NCBI GenBank assembly: GCA_030180135.1
Contig: CM058239.1
Location: forward strand, 64,859,823 to 64,923,822
Length of the DNA: 64,000 nucleotides
Direction of reading: 5' to 3'
DNA from: Orychophragmus violaceus
Taxonomy: Eukaryota > Streptophyta > Magnoliopsida > Brassicales > Brassicaceae
Shown: piece by piece, positions 43,061 to 52,658 of the stretch
How positions within the stretch are numbered: the first letter of the stretch is position 1
How the letters are laid out: each line of letters begins with the position of its first letter
Program-made: the position numbers and the translations under genes
Notes under the pieces: model-generated
Told to the model about the DNA's origin: nothing
What the model saw: the letters and a program-made list of their open reading frames with translations, nothing else
The model's database searches: none

Positions 43061-44684
43061 TAGGCATTAGGTTTCTTGTGAAATTGGATCATATGATTTT
43101 AATGGTTTTTGAATCAATTAAGGAATGAAAATTGATTAAAACTAATTAAACCCTAATCGTAGTGATCTTGTTTAATAATCGTGCGTTTTTGGTCTTGGTC
43201 GAATGACCTTATTAATAATCGCATGTCCCTATTATTAAACCATAATCGCTTTATGTGGTCGCATGTATCGAGAGCCATAAACGATCGTGTTGAATGGACG
43301 ATCGGTCAATGGTTTTGGCCGATAGATCATGCGATCGCGTGTGATACCCAAGCCGAGATCGATCACGATGATCGTGAGGCAAAGGATCGTGCGCGAGCGT
43401 TGCGTGTAACCGGGCCGAGCATGATCCGTTGCAATGATCGATCGCAAACGATCGTGAGCAACCGTGTTGGATCATTGGGCCTCGGTTGGATCATGGCCCA
43501 CAATTGCGTTAATGGGCCGAGTTGGATCTTGGATCCGATTGTTTGGCCCATTAAAACTTTACGTCCCGCGAATAGTCAATCGGTTAAACCGAGCTTCGCG
43601 GTTCGTTGTCCAAAACCACACCAATTAAACCGGTCCATTTAATTGGCGGTTAATTGAGTGTTTAAAGCCTTAAACCGCAAGTTAAATCAAATTGGCTAAA
43701 ACACTAGGTGTTTCTTCCCGGTTTTGGATTTAACTGAACCGATCCAATTTATTGGTGGTTCAAGCGGTTAACCCAAATCGCGGTTTGCTGGAAATAATTT
43801 AATACATGGTATTATTTAATTTCTGGTTAAACCGGATTTAAATTCATAAAATTGAATTTTAACCTAAACCGAAGGCTGGTCTAAGTTTGATTTGGTTGGA
43901 CCAAATAATTTAGAGCTGGTCTGGTTTAGTAAATAACCGATGGTTTTGATAGTTAATTTGGTCTTGGACCAGAATTAATAAACCGGATCGGTTATGTCAA
44001 ATTATTGGGCCAGCTGGAATTCTATGGTCTTGGGCCAAAGAATTGGGCCTATAATTTGTGACCCAATCCCAAAATATTTATAAAATATTAAATTAGAAAT
44101 TTCTATTTTTAGAAAGTTACTAAATTTAGAAAGTTTCTAAAATAAGAAAGTTTCCCAAAATAGTAATCTTCTATTTTTGGAAATAAAACTTAAAAATCCT
44201 CAAAAACAATATCAAGCTTGGATGTCTTTCCAATCTTGTCAACTACTTAACGCTTACTTGATTACAGATATGGCTTACATTGTGAGGTGTCTGTTTTCGC
44301 GTAAGTAAAGTAGTATATAGTCACTAATTTCATTGGGAGTCCCAGACTTTAGTGATTATTTGACTGTAAGAGATTGGTTTCCTTGACTGGGCCATCGGGA
44401 GTCCCGGGCCTTGAGACATCTGGTGAATTTGGGCCTCGGGCCCAATTCACAACCGAGAGTTATTGGTTATAACTAGCTGTGTGTATGCTTACCAAGTATA
44501 GCTAATTCTGGGTGACGGCCAGTGGCCCACTTTGGATTTAGCTAAACATGGGTCTCGGAATCATTGTATTCTTATGAGGTTAAACAAAGAAATTTTGAAT
44601 ACAATGCGAGTTTTCTTATAAGTTGTTAAGATTACTCTTTTATGAACATAATAACTAAATCTCTATTGTCTCATATTTTCAGCT
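43061..44684 (+). other. Copia-5 5' leader with a CGATCG-rich block
   Basis: The gag-proximal part resembles the Copia-3/4 leaders. The block 43260-43470 is instead packed with GATCG/CGATC words (for example 43283, 43299, 43332, 43358, 43367, 43386, 43436, 43440, 43450). The 153-codon frame over it (43181-43642) has no domain and is a composition artefact. Confidence 0.75.
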
Positions 44685-47600
44685 ATGTCAAGCACAACAA
44701 CACAAAACACTTTCTCGATCCGGTCTGCCCTTGAGAAGGACAAACTGAACGGATCAAACTTCCTGAACTGGTCCAGGAACCTGAGACTTGTGCTCAGACA
44801 GGAGAAGAAGGCTTATGTCCTTGAAAGAGCTCTCTCTCCTAGACCTGCGAATAATGCCGCACAAGCTGTGAAGAATGCTTGGGATACGCATTCTTCAGAT
44901 GCTAATGACGTGATTTGCCTGATGTTGGCGACAATGGCTCCCGAACTGCAGATGCAGTGGGAAGGCCTGACTTGTCCCATGGAGCTGATGGCAAATCTGA
45001 AAGCGTTGTTTCAGGAGCAGGCTCGTACAGAGAGATTCCAAACTGTTAAGAATCTCTTGGACTGTAAAATGGCTAAGGATGCAGCAGTGAGTCCACATGT
45101 TCTGAAAATGATGGGTTATCTCGATGATTTGACAAGGCTCGACTGTCCTATAAGCCAAGAGCTTGCTTGTGATATCGTTCTGCAGTCTCTTACTCCTGCA
45201 TATGACCAGTTCATCTTGAACTATAATATGCATGGGTTGATAAAGACGTTGCCTGAGCTACATGGTATGCTCAAAACTGCAGAACCGAATCTGAAGAAGA
45301 CCAAGGAGTCGTCTGTACTCATGGTTCAGAAGGGCAAGGGTTTTAAGAAATCCGCTGCAGACAAGGGAAAGGGCAAGGTAGTCAGCAATGAAAAGGCCAA
45401 GCCCAAGCCCGTGTCTAAAGCTGGGCCTTCTGATATCTGTCACTTTTGTAAAGAGGCAGGGCATTACCGCAGGGATTGTAAGAAATACCAGGAAAGTCTG
45501 AAGAAGAAGAAGTCCTTGGAGACTAAATCTTCAGGTATTTTTGTTATTGAAGTAAATACTACTACTTCTGATAATACCACTTGGGTATTAGATACTGGAT
45601 GTGGGGCTCATATTTGTACTAATATGCAGGCGCTCAGCAACAGTAGAAGGTTGAAGCAAGGGCAAGTAGAGTTGCGGGTTGGCAATGGAGCGAAGGTTCC
45701 AGCACTGGCCGTTGGCACTTACTTGTTGTCTTTACCTTCTGGATTGATTTTAGAACTTGAGAATTGTTATTTTCTACCTGCTATAAGCAGAAATATCATT
45801 TCAGTTTCATTGTTGGATTTGCAAGGATTTGATTTTTCTATTAAGAATAAATTGTGTTCCTTTAATCTCAATGATATGTTCTATGGCTGTGCCCCTCTTA
45901 TAAATGGGCTGTACATGCTGGATCAATCTGCTCCAGTATATAACATAAATACAAAACGGTTCAAATCTAACGAAGAAAATGAAACGTTTCTCTGGCATTG
46001 TCGTTTGGGGCACATTAGTGAGAAACGCGTCAAGAGACTCCATTCAAATGGACTCTTGGGCTCATTTGACTTTGAGTCTTGTGAGCAATGCGAATCTTGC
46101 CTAATGGGCAAAATGACACGGGCACCTTTCAATAAACCCACAGAAAGGGCCAGTGAACTATTGGGCCTGATACATACTGACGTGTGTGGCCCAATGTCCA
46201 CAAGTGCTAGAGGGAACTTTCAGTACTTCATTACATTCACTGATGATTTCAGTAGATATGGATATGTCTACTTGATGAAACATAAGTCGGAAACCTTTGA
46301 AAAGTTCAAAGAATTCCAGAATGAAGTACAGAACCAGCTTGGTAAAAGTATTAAAGCTCTTCGGTCGGACCGAGGAGGAGAATACTTGAGCCAGGAATTT
46401 CGTGATCATCTGAGTGAGTGTGGGATTGTCTCCCAACTCACACCTCCTGGAACACCACAGTGGAATGGTGTGTCTGAGAGAAGGAATCGGACATTGTTAG
46501 ATATGGTCCGATCCATGATGAGTCACACAGACCTTCCTATATCCCTTTGGGGATATGCTTTGCTCACCGCAACGTTCACACTGAACAGAGTGCCATCAAA
46601 GGCAGTAGCAAAGACACCATATGAGATATGGACTGGAAAAGCTCCAGCAATGTCTTTTCTCAGAATTTGGGGTTGTAAAGCATATGTCAAAAGATTAATC
46701 TCAGACAAGCTTACACCAAAATCTGACAAATGCTACTTCATTGGTTATCCTAGGGATACCAAGGCTTATTACTTCTATATGCGATCCGAGAACAAAATTT
46801 TTGTTGCTCGGGATTGTACTTTTCTTGAAAGGGAGTTTCTCTCTAGAAAAGATAGTGGGAGTAAGGTACAACTTGATGAAATTCAAGAAGGACAGGAACC
46901 TGTTCAACCTAATGAGGAAGAACAGCAGGATGAATTACATGAAGTTGTAATAGAACCTGAACCTGCAGTACCTGAAGTTCGAAGATCCGGAAGGATCCGT
47001 CAGGAACCTGATAGATATCAGGGGTTCCTTGTGACTAATTGCTATGATCTTTTGATCATTGACGGTGATGAACCCTCGAACTTTGCAGAAGCCATGATGG
47101 GCCCTGACTCCTTAAAGTGGCGTGAAGCCACAGAATCCGAGATGGACTCCATGTCTGCTAACCGAGTGTTTTCACTGGTTGATTTACCTGCTGGTGCAAA
47201 AGCCATCGAGTGTAAATGGATCTTCAAGAAGAAGATAGACGTGGATGGAAATGTCCAGATTTACAAAGCCAGGTTGGTGGCAAAAGGTTTCAAGCAAATT
47301 CATGGTATAGACTATGATGAAACCTATTCACCAGTGGCAATGATGAAATCAATTCGGATTCTCCTAGCAACTGCCGCTTATTATGATTATGAGATTTGGC
47401 AGATGGATGTGAAAACCGCCTTCCTGAATGGAATCTTGGAGGAGGATGTGTATATGACACAACCTGACGGTTACATTGATCCTAAGAATGCTGGGAAAGT
47501 ATGCAAGCTTCACAAATCCATTTATGGATTGAAGCAAGCATCGAGGAGTTGGAATCTTCGTTTTGATGAAGCAATAAAGAACTTTGACTTCATCAGAAAC

Positions 47601-48644
47601 CAAGAGGAACAATGTGTGTATAAGAAAACTAGTGGGAGCAAAGTGGCGTTTCTTATCTTATATGTCGATGACATATTGCTTCTTGGAAATGATATTCCAA
47701 TGCTGAAGTCTGTTAAAGACTGGCTGGGAAGTTGTTTTTCCATGAAGGACATGGGTGAAGCCGCGTATGTTCTTGGAATCCGAATCTTTAGAGACAGATC
47801 TAAAAGGCTGATTGGACTTTGTCAAGATGCTTATATAGATAAAGTCCTGCATCGATTCGGAATGGATAAATCCAAGAAGGGATTCACGCCAATGATACAT
47901 GGTGCTACACTAAGCAAGGATCAGTGTCCTAAAACACCTGATGAGCTTAAGCGCATGAGTAGGATTCCTTATGCTTCGGCTATAGGATCTATCATGTATG
48001 CCATGATCTGTACTCGTCCTGATGTTGCTTATGCACTAAGCATGACGAGTAGGTACCAGTCAAGTCCAGGTGAGAGTCACTGGATTGCCGTAAAGAATAT
48101 CCTGAAGTATTTGAGAAATACTAAGGATAAGTTCTTGGTTTACGGAGGAAGTGAAGTGCTTGAAATCAGTGGATTCACGGATGCAAGTTTTCAGACAGAT
48201 AAGGATGATTTCCGGTCACAGTCTGGCTACATCTTCTGTCTGAATGGCGGTGCAGTAAGTTGGAAGAGTTCCAAGCAGAGCACCGTGGCAGATTCCACAA
48301 CTGAAGCTGAATACATCGCTGCTTCGGAAGCTGCGAAGGAAGGAGTTTGGATAAGGAACTTCTTGATTGAACTCGGTGTATTCCCAAATGCCACTGAGCC
48401 TCTAGCACTGTATTGTGACAACAATGGTGCAATTGCTCAAGCCAAGGAACCGAGACATCATCAGAAATCCAAACACATTATGAGAAGGTATCACCTGATT
48501 CGTGATATAGTGAATAGAGGTGAAGTGATGGTCAGCAGAGTTCCCACTGATGAGAACGTGGCTGACCCGTTGACAAAGCCACTCCCGAGACCTAAGCACG
48601 AGTTGCATACTGCTGCTGTAGGAATTAGAGATATTCAAATGTAA
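44685..48644 (+). CDS. gag-pol: Copia-5 gag-pol polyprotein, intact (1319 aa)
   Basis: Nearly the same protein as Copia-4, with a few dozen scattered substitutions and a couple of one- or two-residue indels around 233-275. It carries the zinc knuckle CHFCKEAGHYRRDC, protease LDTGCGAHIC, integrase HCRLGH...CEQCESC with HTDVCGP / DRGGEY / NGVSERRN, RT WQMDVKTAFLNG and YVDDILLLG, RNase H GFTDASF / TTEAEY / YCDNN, and the tail LTKPLPRPKH. All are intact. The start is MSSTTTQNTF after a TTTTCAGCTATG context shared across the family. One open frame without frameshift implies gag and pol are made as one polyprotein. Confidence 0.95.
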   Translation: MSSTTTQNTFSIRSALEKDKLNGSNFLNWSRNLRLVLRQEKKAYVLERALSPRPANNAAQAVKNAWDTHSSDANDVICLMLATMAPELQMQWEGLTCPMELMANLKALFQEQARTERFQTVKNLLDCKMAKDAAVSPHVLKMMGYLDDLTRLDCPISQELACDIVLQSLTPAYDQFILNYNMHGLIKTLPELHGMLKTAEPNLKKTKESSVLMVQKGKGFKKSAADKGKGKVVSNEKAKPKPVSKAGPSDICHFCKEAGHYRRDCKKYQESLKKKKSLETKSSGIFVIEVNTTTSDNTTWVLDTGCGAHICTNMQALSNSRRLKQGQVELRVGNGAKVPALAVGTYLLSLPSGLILELENCYFLPAISRNIISVSLLDLQGFDFSIKNKLCSFNLNDMFYGCAPLINGLYMLDQSAPVYNINTKRFKSNEENETFLWHCRLGHISEKRVKRLHSNGLLGSFDFESCEQCESCLMGKMTRAPFNKPTERASELLGLIHTDVCGPMSTSARGNFQYFITFTDDFSRYGYVYLMKHKSETFEKFKEFQNEVQNQLGKSIKALRSDRGGEYLSQEFRDHLSECGIVSQLTPPGTPQWNGVSERRNRTLLDMVRSMMSHTDLPISLWGYALLTATFTLNRVPSKAVAKTPYEIWTGKAPAMSFLRIWGCKAYVKRLISDKLTPKSDKCYFIGYPRDTKAYYFYMRSENKIFVARDCTFLEREFLSRKDSGSKVQLDEIQEGQEPVQPNEEEQQDELHEVVIEPEPAVPEVRRSGRIRQEPDRYQGFLVTNCYDLLIIDGDEPSNFAEAMMGPDSLKWREATESEMDSMSANRVFSLVDLPAGAKAIECKWIFKKKIDVDGNVQIYKARLVAKGFKQIHGIDYDETYSPVAMMKSIRILLATAAYYDYEIWQMDVKTAFLNGILEEDVYMTQPDGYIDPKNAGKVCKLHKSIYGLKQASRSWNLRFDEAIKNFDFIRNQEEQCVYKKTSGSKVAFLILYVDDILLLGNDIPMLKSVKDWLGSCFSMKDMGEAAYVLGIRIFRDRSKRLIGLCQDAYIDKVLHRFGMDKSKKGFTPMIHGATLSKDQCPKTPDELKRMSRIPYASAIGSIMYAMICTRPDVAYALSMTSRYQSSPGESHWIAVKNILKYLRNTKDKFLVYGGSEVLEISGFTDASFQTDKDDFRSQSGYIFCLNGGAVSWKSSKQSTVADSTTEAEYIAASEAAKEGVWIRNFLIELGVFPNATEPLALYCDNNGAIAQAKEPRHHQKSKHIMRRYHLIRDIVNRGEVMVSRVPTDENVADPLTKPLPRPKHELHTAAVGIRDIQM

Positions 48645-49520
48645 TCTCTTTTTGAGTGGGAGTTTTGAGGGCTTTTGTTTTAGTTATTTTGATTGGTTCA
48701 TGTAAACATTTTAAATGTTAATGAAATTTTATTTCTGGATTATTTTTAACTGTGATATAAAATAATCGTTCCAAAATGATTCATGTCATTATATATGGGT
48801 CATCGAAGTACATGAGTTGACTTGATCCTGAAACCCCATATTTAACGAAGTGACATAAATCATAGTGTCCATAGTCGAAGGTTGTTGAATTGGAACACCA
48901 ACAACCACTTGAGACTAGATTGTGTTGAGACTTATGACCAAGTTTCGAGGGGTCATAGATGCGCGGCATCAAAGTCGACACATAGGTATATGTAGGGGAG
49001 CATATGACCGGACATGGCCCGCTTATGAGAACTCTACAAGATATTAATATCTGTGTCATAAGAGGTTCTCATATACGACTATAGAGTATAGTCCTTAGAC
49101 CTGAGTTCGCATGCATGTGGCTGCACATGGAGTAATACGCTTTGATCATTGTCTAACGCTGTTTCGTAACTGGGAGCTATACGGACCTTGGTTGGGTATA
49201 TTATGAATTGTGTAGTTCATAGTGATGGAACAAGATGGGATTTGTCCCTGCCGTTTAACGGAGGTAATATCTCTAGGCCAATCGGAGATTTGATAGCTGG
49301 TAAGAGAATGGCCATTCCCAAACGGACTTGCCCAAGTCGTTTGAATTGTCAGTATCAAATCTGTTCCGATAAACATGGTCTGGCTATATAAGGATGACAC
49401 GCATCTTGCCTTATGCCAGATCGAGATATTAAGACAAAAGGACTAGGGAATGTAGGATTCCAGTACAATCGGGAGATTGTTGGGAATGTCCTGTGTAGGA
49501 TTCCAGTACAAGTGGGAGAT
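48645..49520 (+). other. Long 3'UTR of Copia-5 with duplicated polypurine tract and LTR tip
   Basis: Non-coding, with the same antisense 84-codon frame (49146-49400) and sense 67-codon frame (49188-49391) as the relatives. A 43-bp unit is repeated at about 49452 and 49495. It contains GTAGGATTCCAGTACAA, a polypurine tract and TGTTGGGAATGTCCT. As a result two polypurine tracts precede LTR-like starts. Confidence 0.8.
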
Positions 49521-50196
49521 TATTGGGAATGTCCTGAAATCTACTGTACTATCTCTAGAAAGTATGATAAATGTCGAGATCAGACATAAGTCATAAATAC
49601 TGGGTGATCATGATGACTTGCTAGAGCCCGCTCTTGATCTATAAGTTTAGGACTTATTACCAGTATTGTATGATCCCGAAGGGTCACACACCATAGCTAA
49701 CGGGAAAGTTAAATGGAATAAATACGGTAATATGCAGTGGCATTTACTGTATTGGATCAGAGAATTGGGCCAGAAAAATGCAGGCTTTTGCCTGATATGT
49801 GTCTTGGGCCCAAATGATTAATGAGCCATTAGTCAAATGACTTGGGCCCATTAATGAGAGATAGAAAAATCGAAAACCCTAAGCATAAGGCTGTGGCTTG
49901 CGATTTTTCTCCCTGAGCCGCGAACCTCTCTCTCTCTAACTCTCTCTTTCTGATCTGATCCATCTCTTTGGTCTAGCAGCCGTCCCTTGCTTGTAAGAGT
50001 GTGGATACTCGAGGAGGAATAGGTGTTACCATCTGTTCTAGCTGATCTCATCATTACCATCCATCATCCGCTGCAATCTGAAAGGTAGTGATCAGGTTTG
50101 CTTTATGATTCATTTGACGAGAACCTAGATCTGTTTAAGGATTTGTGTTAGGTTGTAATTGAGAATTAAACCATGGAAAACACCCATAATCCTTCA
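49521..50196 (+). mobile_element. 3' LTR of Copia-5
   Basis: It starts TATTGGGAATG (the usual TG mutated to TA) and otherwise matches 42370-43046. Confidence 0.9.
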
Positions 50197-50201
50197 GTAT
50201 C

Positions 50202-50481
50202 ATGAAGTGTGTGAAGGAACAGGGATGAAACAAGATGGGATTTGTCCCTCATGTACAACAGGAGATAAATGTCTCAGGGCCCATCGAAGATTTGATACTG
50301 AGAAATGTGTGGCCACACTCAAACGAGGTGATTGTCAGTCGTTTGTCTTGTCAGTATAAATCGGAGTTCGATGAACATGATCTTGGCTTAATAAGGATGA
50401 CACAGATCTTGCCTTATGCCAGATCGAGATATAGAGACGAAGGGATTATAGGAATAGAGGATTCCAGTACAAGTGGGAGAT
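50202..50481 (+). other. Copia-6 3'UTR, second part
   Basis: It continues 41831-42364 after Copia-5 and ends with the polypurine tract AGTGGGAGAT directly before the 3' LTR. No coding. Confidence 0.75.
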
Positions 50482-51163
50482 TGTTGGGAATGTCCTGAAA
50501 TCTATTGTACTGACTCTAAGTGTAAGTTGGATTGTCGAGATGAGACAGTCATATAACCATGGGTAATCATAATGCTTTGCTAGAAGCCACTTGTGATCAA
50601 TAAGTTTAGAACTTATTGCTAGTGTTGTATGATCCTACAGGGTCACACACCTAATCAAACTGGACATAAATTAAGAGGTTTATCATTAATGTAATGATCT
50701 GATAAATGTATATTTGATATGCATTCAATATCGAGTTTCTGAGGCAGTGTCGATCGACACAGCATGTGCATCGATCGACACAGATCGCGAATGACCCGAT
50801 TAACTTCGGTTTGATCGTTGGTTAATCAGGTCGTGGTATAAGTCAACATATATAAGATATAAGGTCGACTTTTACACTTAATCTAACCTAATTCACAGCC
50901 ACCAAAAGAAATAGAAAACCTCTTGAGAGATCTGATCTCTGACGGCACTAGCATCCCAGCTGTTCAGTTTGTGTGCGTGTGGATACCAGTAGAGGCGCAG
51001 TATTTGAGTCGCTCAAGGATCTCGATTACTTGCAAACCTTCCGCTGCCAATCTCCAGGTAACTTCGAGATCTATAGATTCAATATACATGAACCCTAGAT
51101 CTTAGGGAATGGAATTTATACCTAGGGTTGCTAATCTAATTAGAATTGCTAGAAATTCCAACA
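50482..51163 (+). mobile_element. 3' LTR of Copia-6
   Basis: TGTTGGGAATGTCC...AAATTCCAACA, followed by AAAGT. TATA box at 50849-50855. Confidence 0.9.
50747..50781. repeat. Palindrome dimer in the 3' LTR of Copia-6
   Basis: Units at 50747-50760 (perfect) and 50768-50781 (GCATCGATCGACAC), period 21 bp, followed by AGATCGCGAATGA. Same place as in the 5' LTR. Confidence 0.9.
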
Positions 51164-51168
51164 AAAGT

Positions 51169-51571
51169 ATATGTTCGTTAAATCCTCTCGATCAAGCGGC
51201 TTCCCAAGCAATGCCAAATCATCCGCTTTGCCTTTGATTAAGCGTAAGTAATCGCTTATGAATTTGGTGCCTTTACAGAGCTACGAATCTCAAATTTGAG
51301 CTGGCATATGTGGCCTCTTGTTGGTTTCCCAATGTTGTGGCCAGAAGAGACCAAACCTCCGATGTTGTTGTTGCTGTTGAGACAACGGATTGAACCGGGA
51401 GATAAATGGCTCCAATTAACGCACTGTAGAGTATCTGATCTTGTCTACGCCAGGAAGCATAGGCTGGTTTTACTGAAATATGGTCAGCAATGGTGATAGT
51501 TGGTGGTGGTGTGGTTGCGGACTCCTCCAAAAATCCATGAAGCTCGTAACCTTCTAGAAGGACTCGGACAA
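51169..51571 (-). pseudogene. gag: Copia-1 gag, N-terminal part
   Basis: The minus strand reads VLLEGYELHGFLEE, then ILYSALIGAIYLPVQSVVST and TSEVWSLLATTLGN, then after a small frame change ADDLALLGKPLDRED. These are successive blocks of the copia gag (UBN2-type) domain. It stops at about 51571 where an unrelated AT-rich segment starts, and on the other side at the Copia-6 target duplication. Confidence 0.8.
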
Positions 51572-52201
51572 TGGCGGAGCTAGGATGATTTTAATGGGGG
51601 CATATCATTTATTTTATAAATATTATTTATTATAAAATAATATAACAAAATATTATATTTTTAATTTAAATCACTTTTAACAATTTGATTATATTTTAAT
51701 ATAATTATTTATTTATATATTATTAATTAATATTTTATAATATGTTATTTCTAATATAATATCTGAAATATAATATAAGGGATGTGATCTGATAAAAGAA
51801 GAAATATATATATATATATATGATAATAAATAATAATATTATATACAAGTGTTTTTTTACATTTATCACTATGATTTTTGAAATATGCGAAGAATGTATT
51901 TTATCAATCAAATAAAGAAAAAAAATAGAATTTTTTAGTTTTAAAGTATTGATTTTTGAAATATGTGAAGAATGTATTAGCTATTTTCAAAACAAATCTA
52001 TTTTGATAACGAAAAAATAACCATTAAAGTAAATAGAAATATTTTTAAAATTGAAATAAAAAAGAAAATTTTCTCTTTTAAAAAGAAAATCTGATAAAAG
52101 ACTACACAAAATTAAATGAACACAAAATTAGATTCATTGTAAACTACTGAACTGAGAAAATCAACTACACAACACACATTGTTTGAATTTGGCTTGCTCC
52201 T
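51572..52201. mobile_element. AT-rich segment with a possible hAT-like terminus
   Basis: The left edge AATGGCGGAGCTAGGAT resembles the GGCGGAGCYAGG end motif seen in many plant hAT-type and related non-autonomous transposons. It is followed by about 600 bp of very AT-rich DNA including a (TA)n run at about 51809-51821. No matching inverted end or coding region was found, so the family call is weak. Confidence 0.35.
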
Positions 52202-52600
52202 TGTTGGATATGGGTTTAGCACCCATCCATAAGCCTATTGAAAACCTTGTTTAATAATCATATCTACCTCGGCCCAAGAAGACAAGCTCGCTAATAAGTT
52301 AATGGTCCAAAGAGAAGTCAGCATCCAAGCACTATAAATAGCACCCTTCACTCTTCATTTGAGACACATTGTAACTTGCGAGAGTGCCGAGCTACTTCTA
52401 TAAAGCTCCGACCTCAAGCAATATTTAGGGGGCATGTCATTAGACGGACTCCCACCTCGTACCATCCTGTTCACAACTCGGTTTCAGCCTTAAGATTAAT
52501 AAAGAACAGTTTCGACCTTACTTAAAGTTTATATTTCACCTCGTAGTTCGGACATTTCAGATCGTAGCCCGGCTTTATTACTAGTCGAATTTCCGTAACA
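52202..52600 (+). mobile_element. 5' LTR of Tat-A
   Basis: TGTTGGATATGGG...TTCCGTAACA, 399 bp, with a TATAAAT box at 52333-52339. Confidence 0.8.
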
Positions 52601-52604
52601 CCAA

Positions 52605-52620
52605 TTGGCGCCGTCTGTGA
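52605..52620 (+). other. Tat-A primer-binding site region
   Basis: TTGGCGCCGTCTGTGA four bases after the LTR, the leader word typical of plant Tat-type gypsy elements. Confidence 0.8.
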
Positions 52621-52658
52621 AGAGTAGAAACTTTTCTACATTGTAAGACGAAGCCGAG

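Larger units (their letters stand above)
42370..50196 (+). mobile_element. Copia-5: complete, apparently intact plus-strand copia element
   Basis: The target duplication GTATC lies at 42365-42369 and 50197-50201. LTRs of 677 and 676 bp have about six differences by eye. PBS, a 1.6 kb leader, an open 1319-codon gag-pol and a 3'UTR are all present. It is inserted in the 3'UTR of Copia-6. Slightly older than Copia-4 by LTR comparison. Confidence 0.93.
28825..51163 (+). mobile_element. Copia-6: plus-strand copia element split by Copia-4 and Copia-5
   Basis: The target duplication AAAGT lies at 28820-28824 and 51164-51168. LTRs of 679 and 682 bp differ at about 15 sites by eye. PBS is at 29505-29517. 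Gag is open to the Copia-4 insertion; pol is decayed and lacks RNase H. It carries at least eight GTGTCGATCGACAC arrays (two LTR, leader and pol). It is older than its two guests, whose own target duplications lie within it. Confidence 0.9.
5284..51571 (-). mobile_element. Copia-1: old minus-strand Ty1/copia element, the base of the nested stack
   Basis: Its pieces, in coding order, are gag N-part 51169-51571, gag middle 28785-28819, gag C-part about 8160-8671, pol remnants 8130-5518 and a short 3' LTR at 5284-5455. Across the Copia-6 insertion the frame resumes cleanly: minus-strand coding before 51169 gives DDLALLGKPLDREDL and continues after the insertion as LSGLSEDYKPKV, one contiguous copia gag block. 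The AAAGT target duplication of Copia-6 sits at that junction. The 5' LTR and first part of gag are missing beyond 51571. Confidence 0.8.

Noticed and set aside
43181..43642. 153-codon open frame in the Copia-5 leader
   Set aside because: It covers the CGATCG-rich block, overlaps open frames on the other strand and has no homologue in sister leaders. Composition effect.
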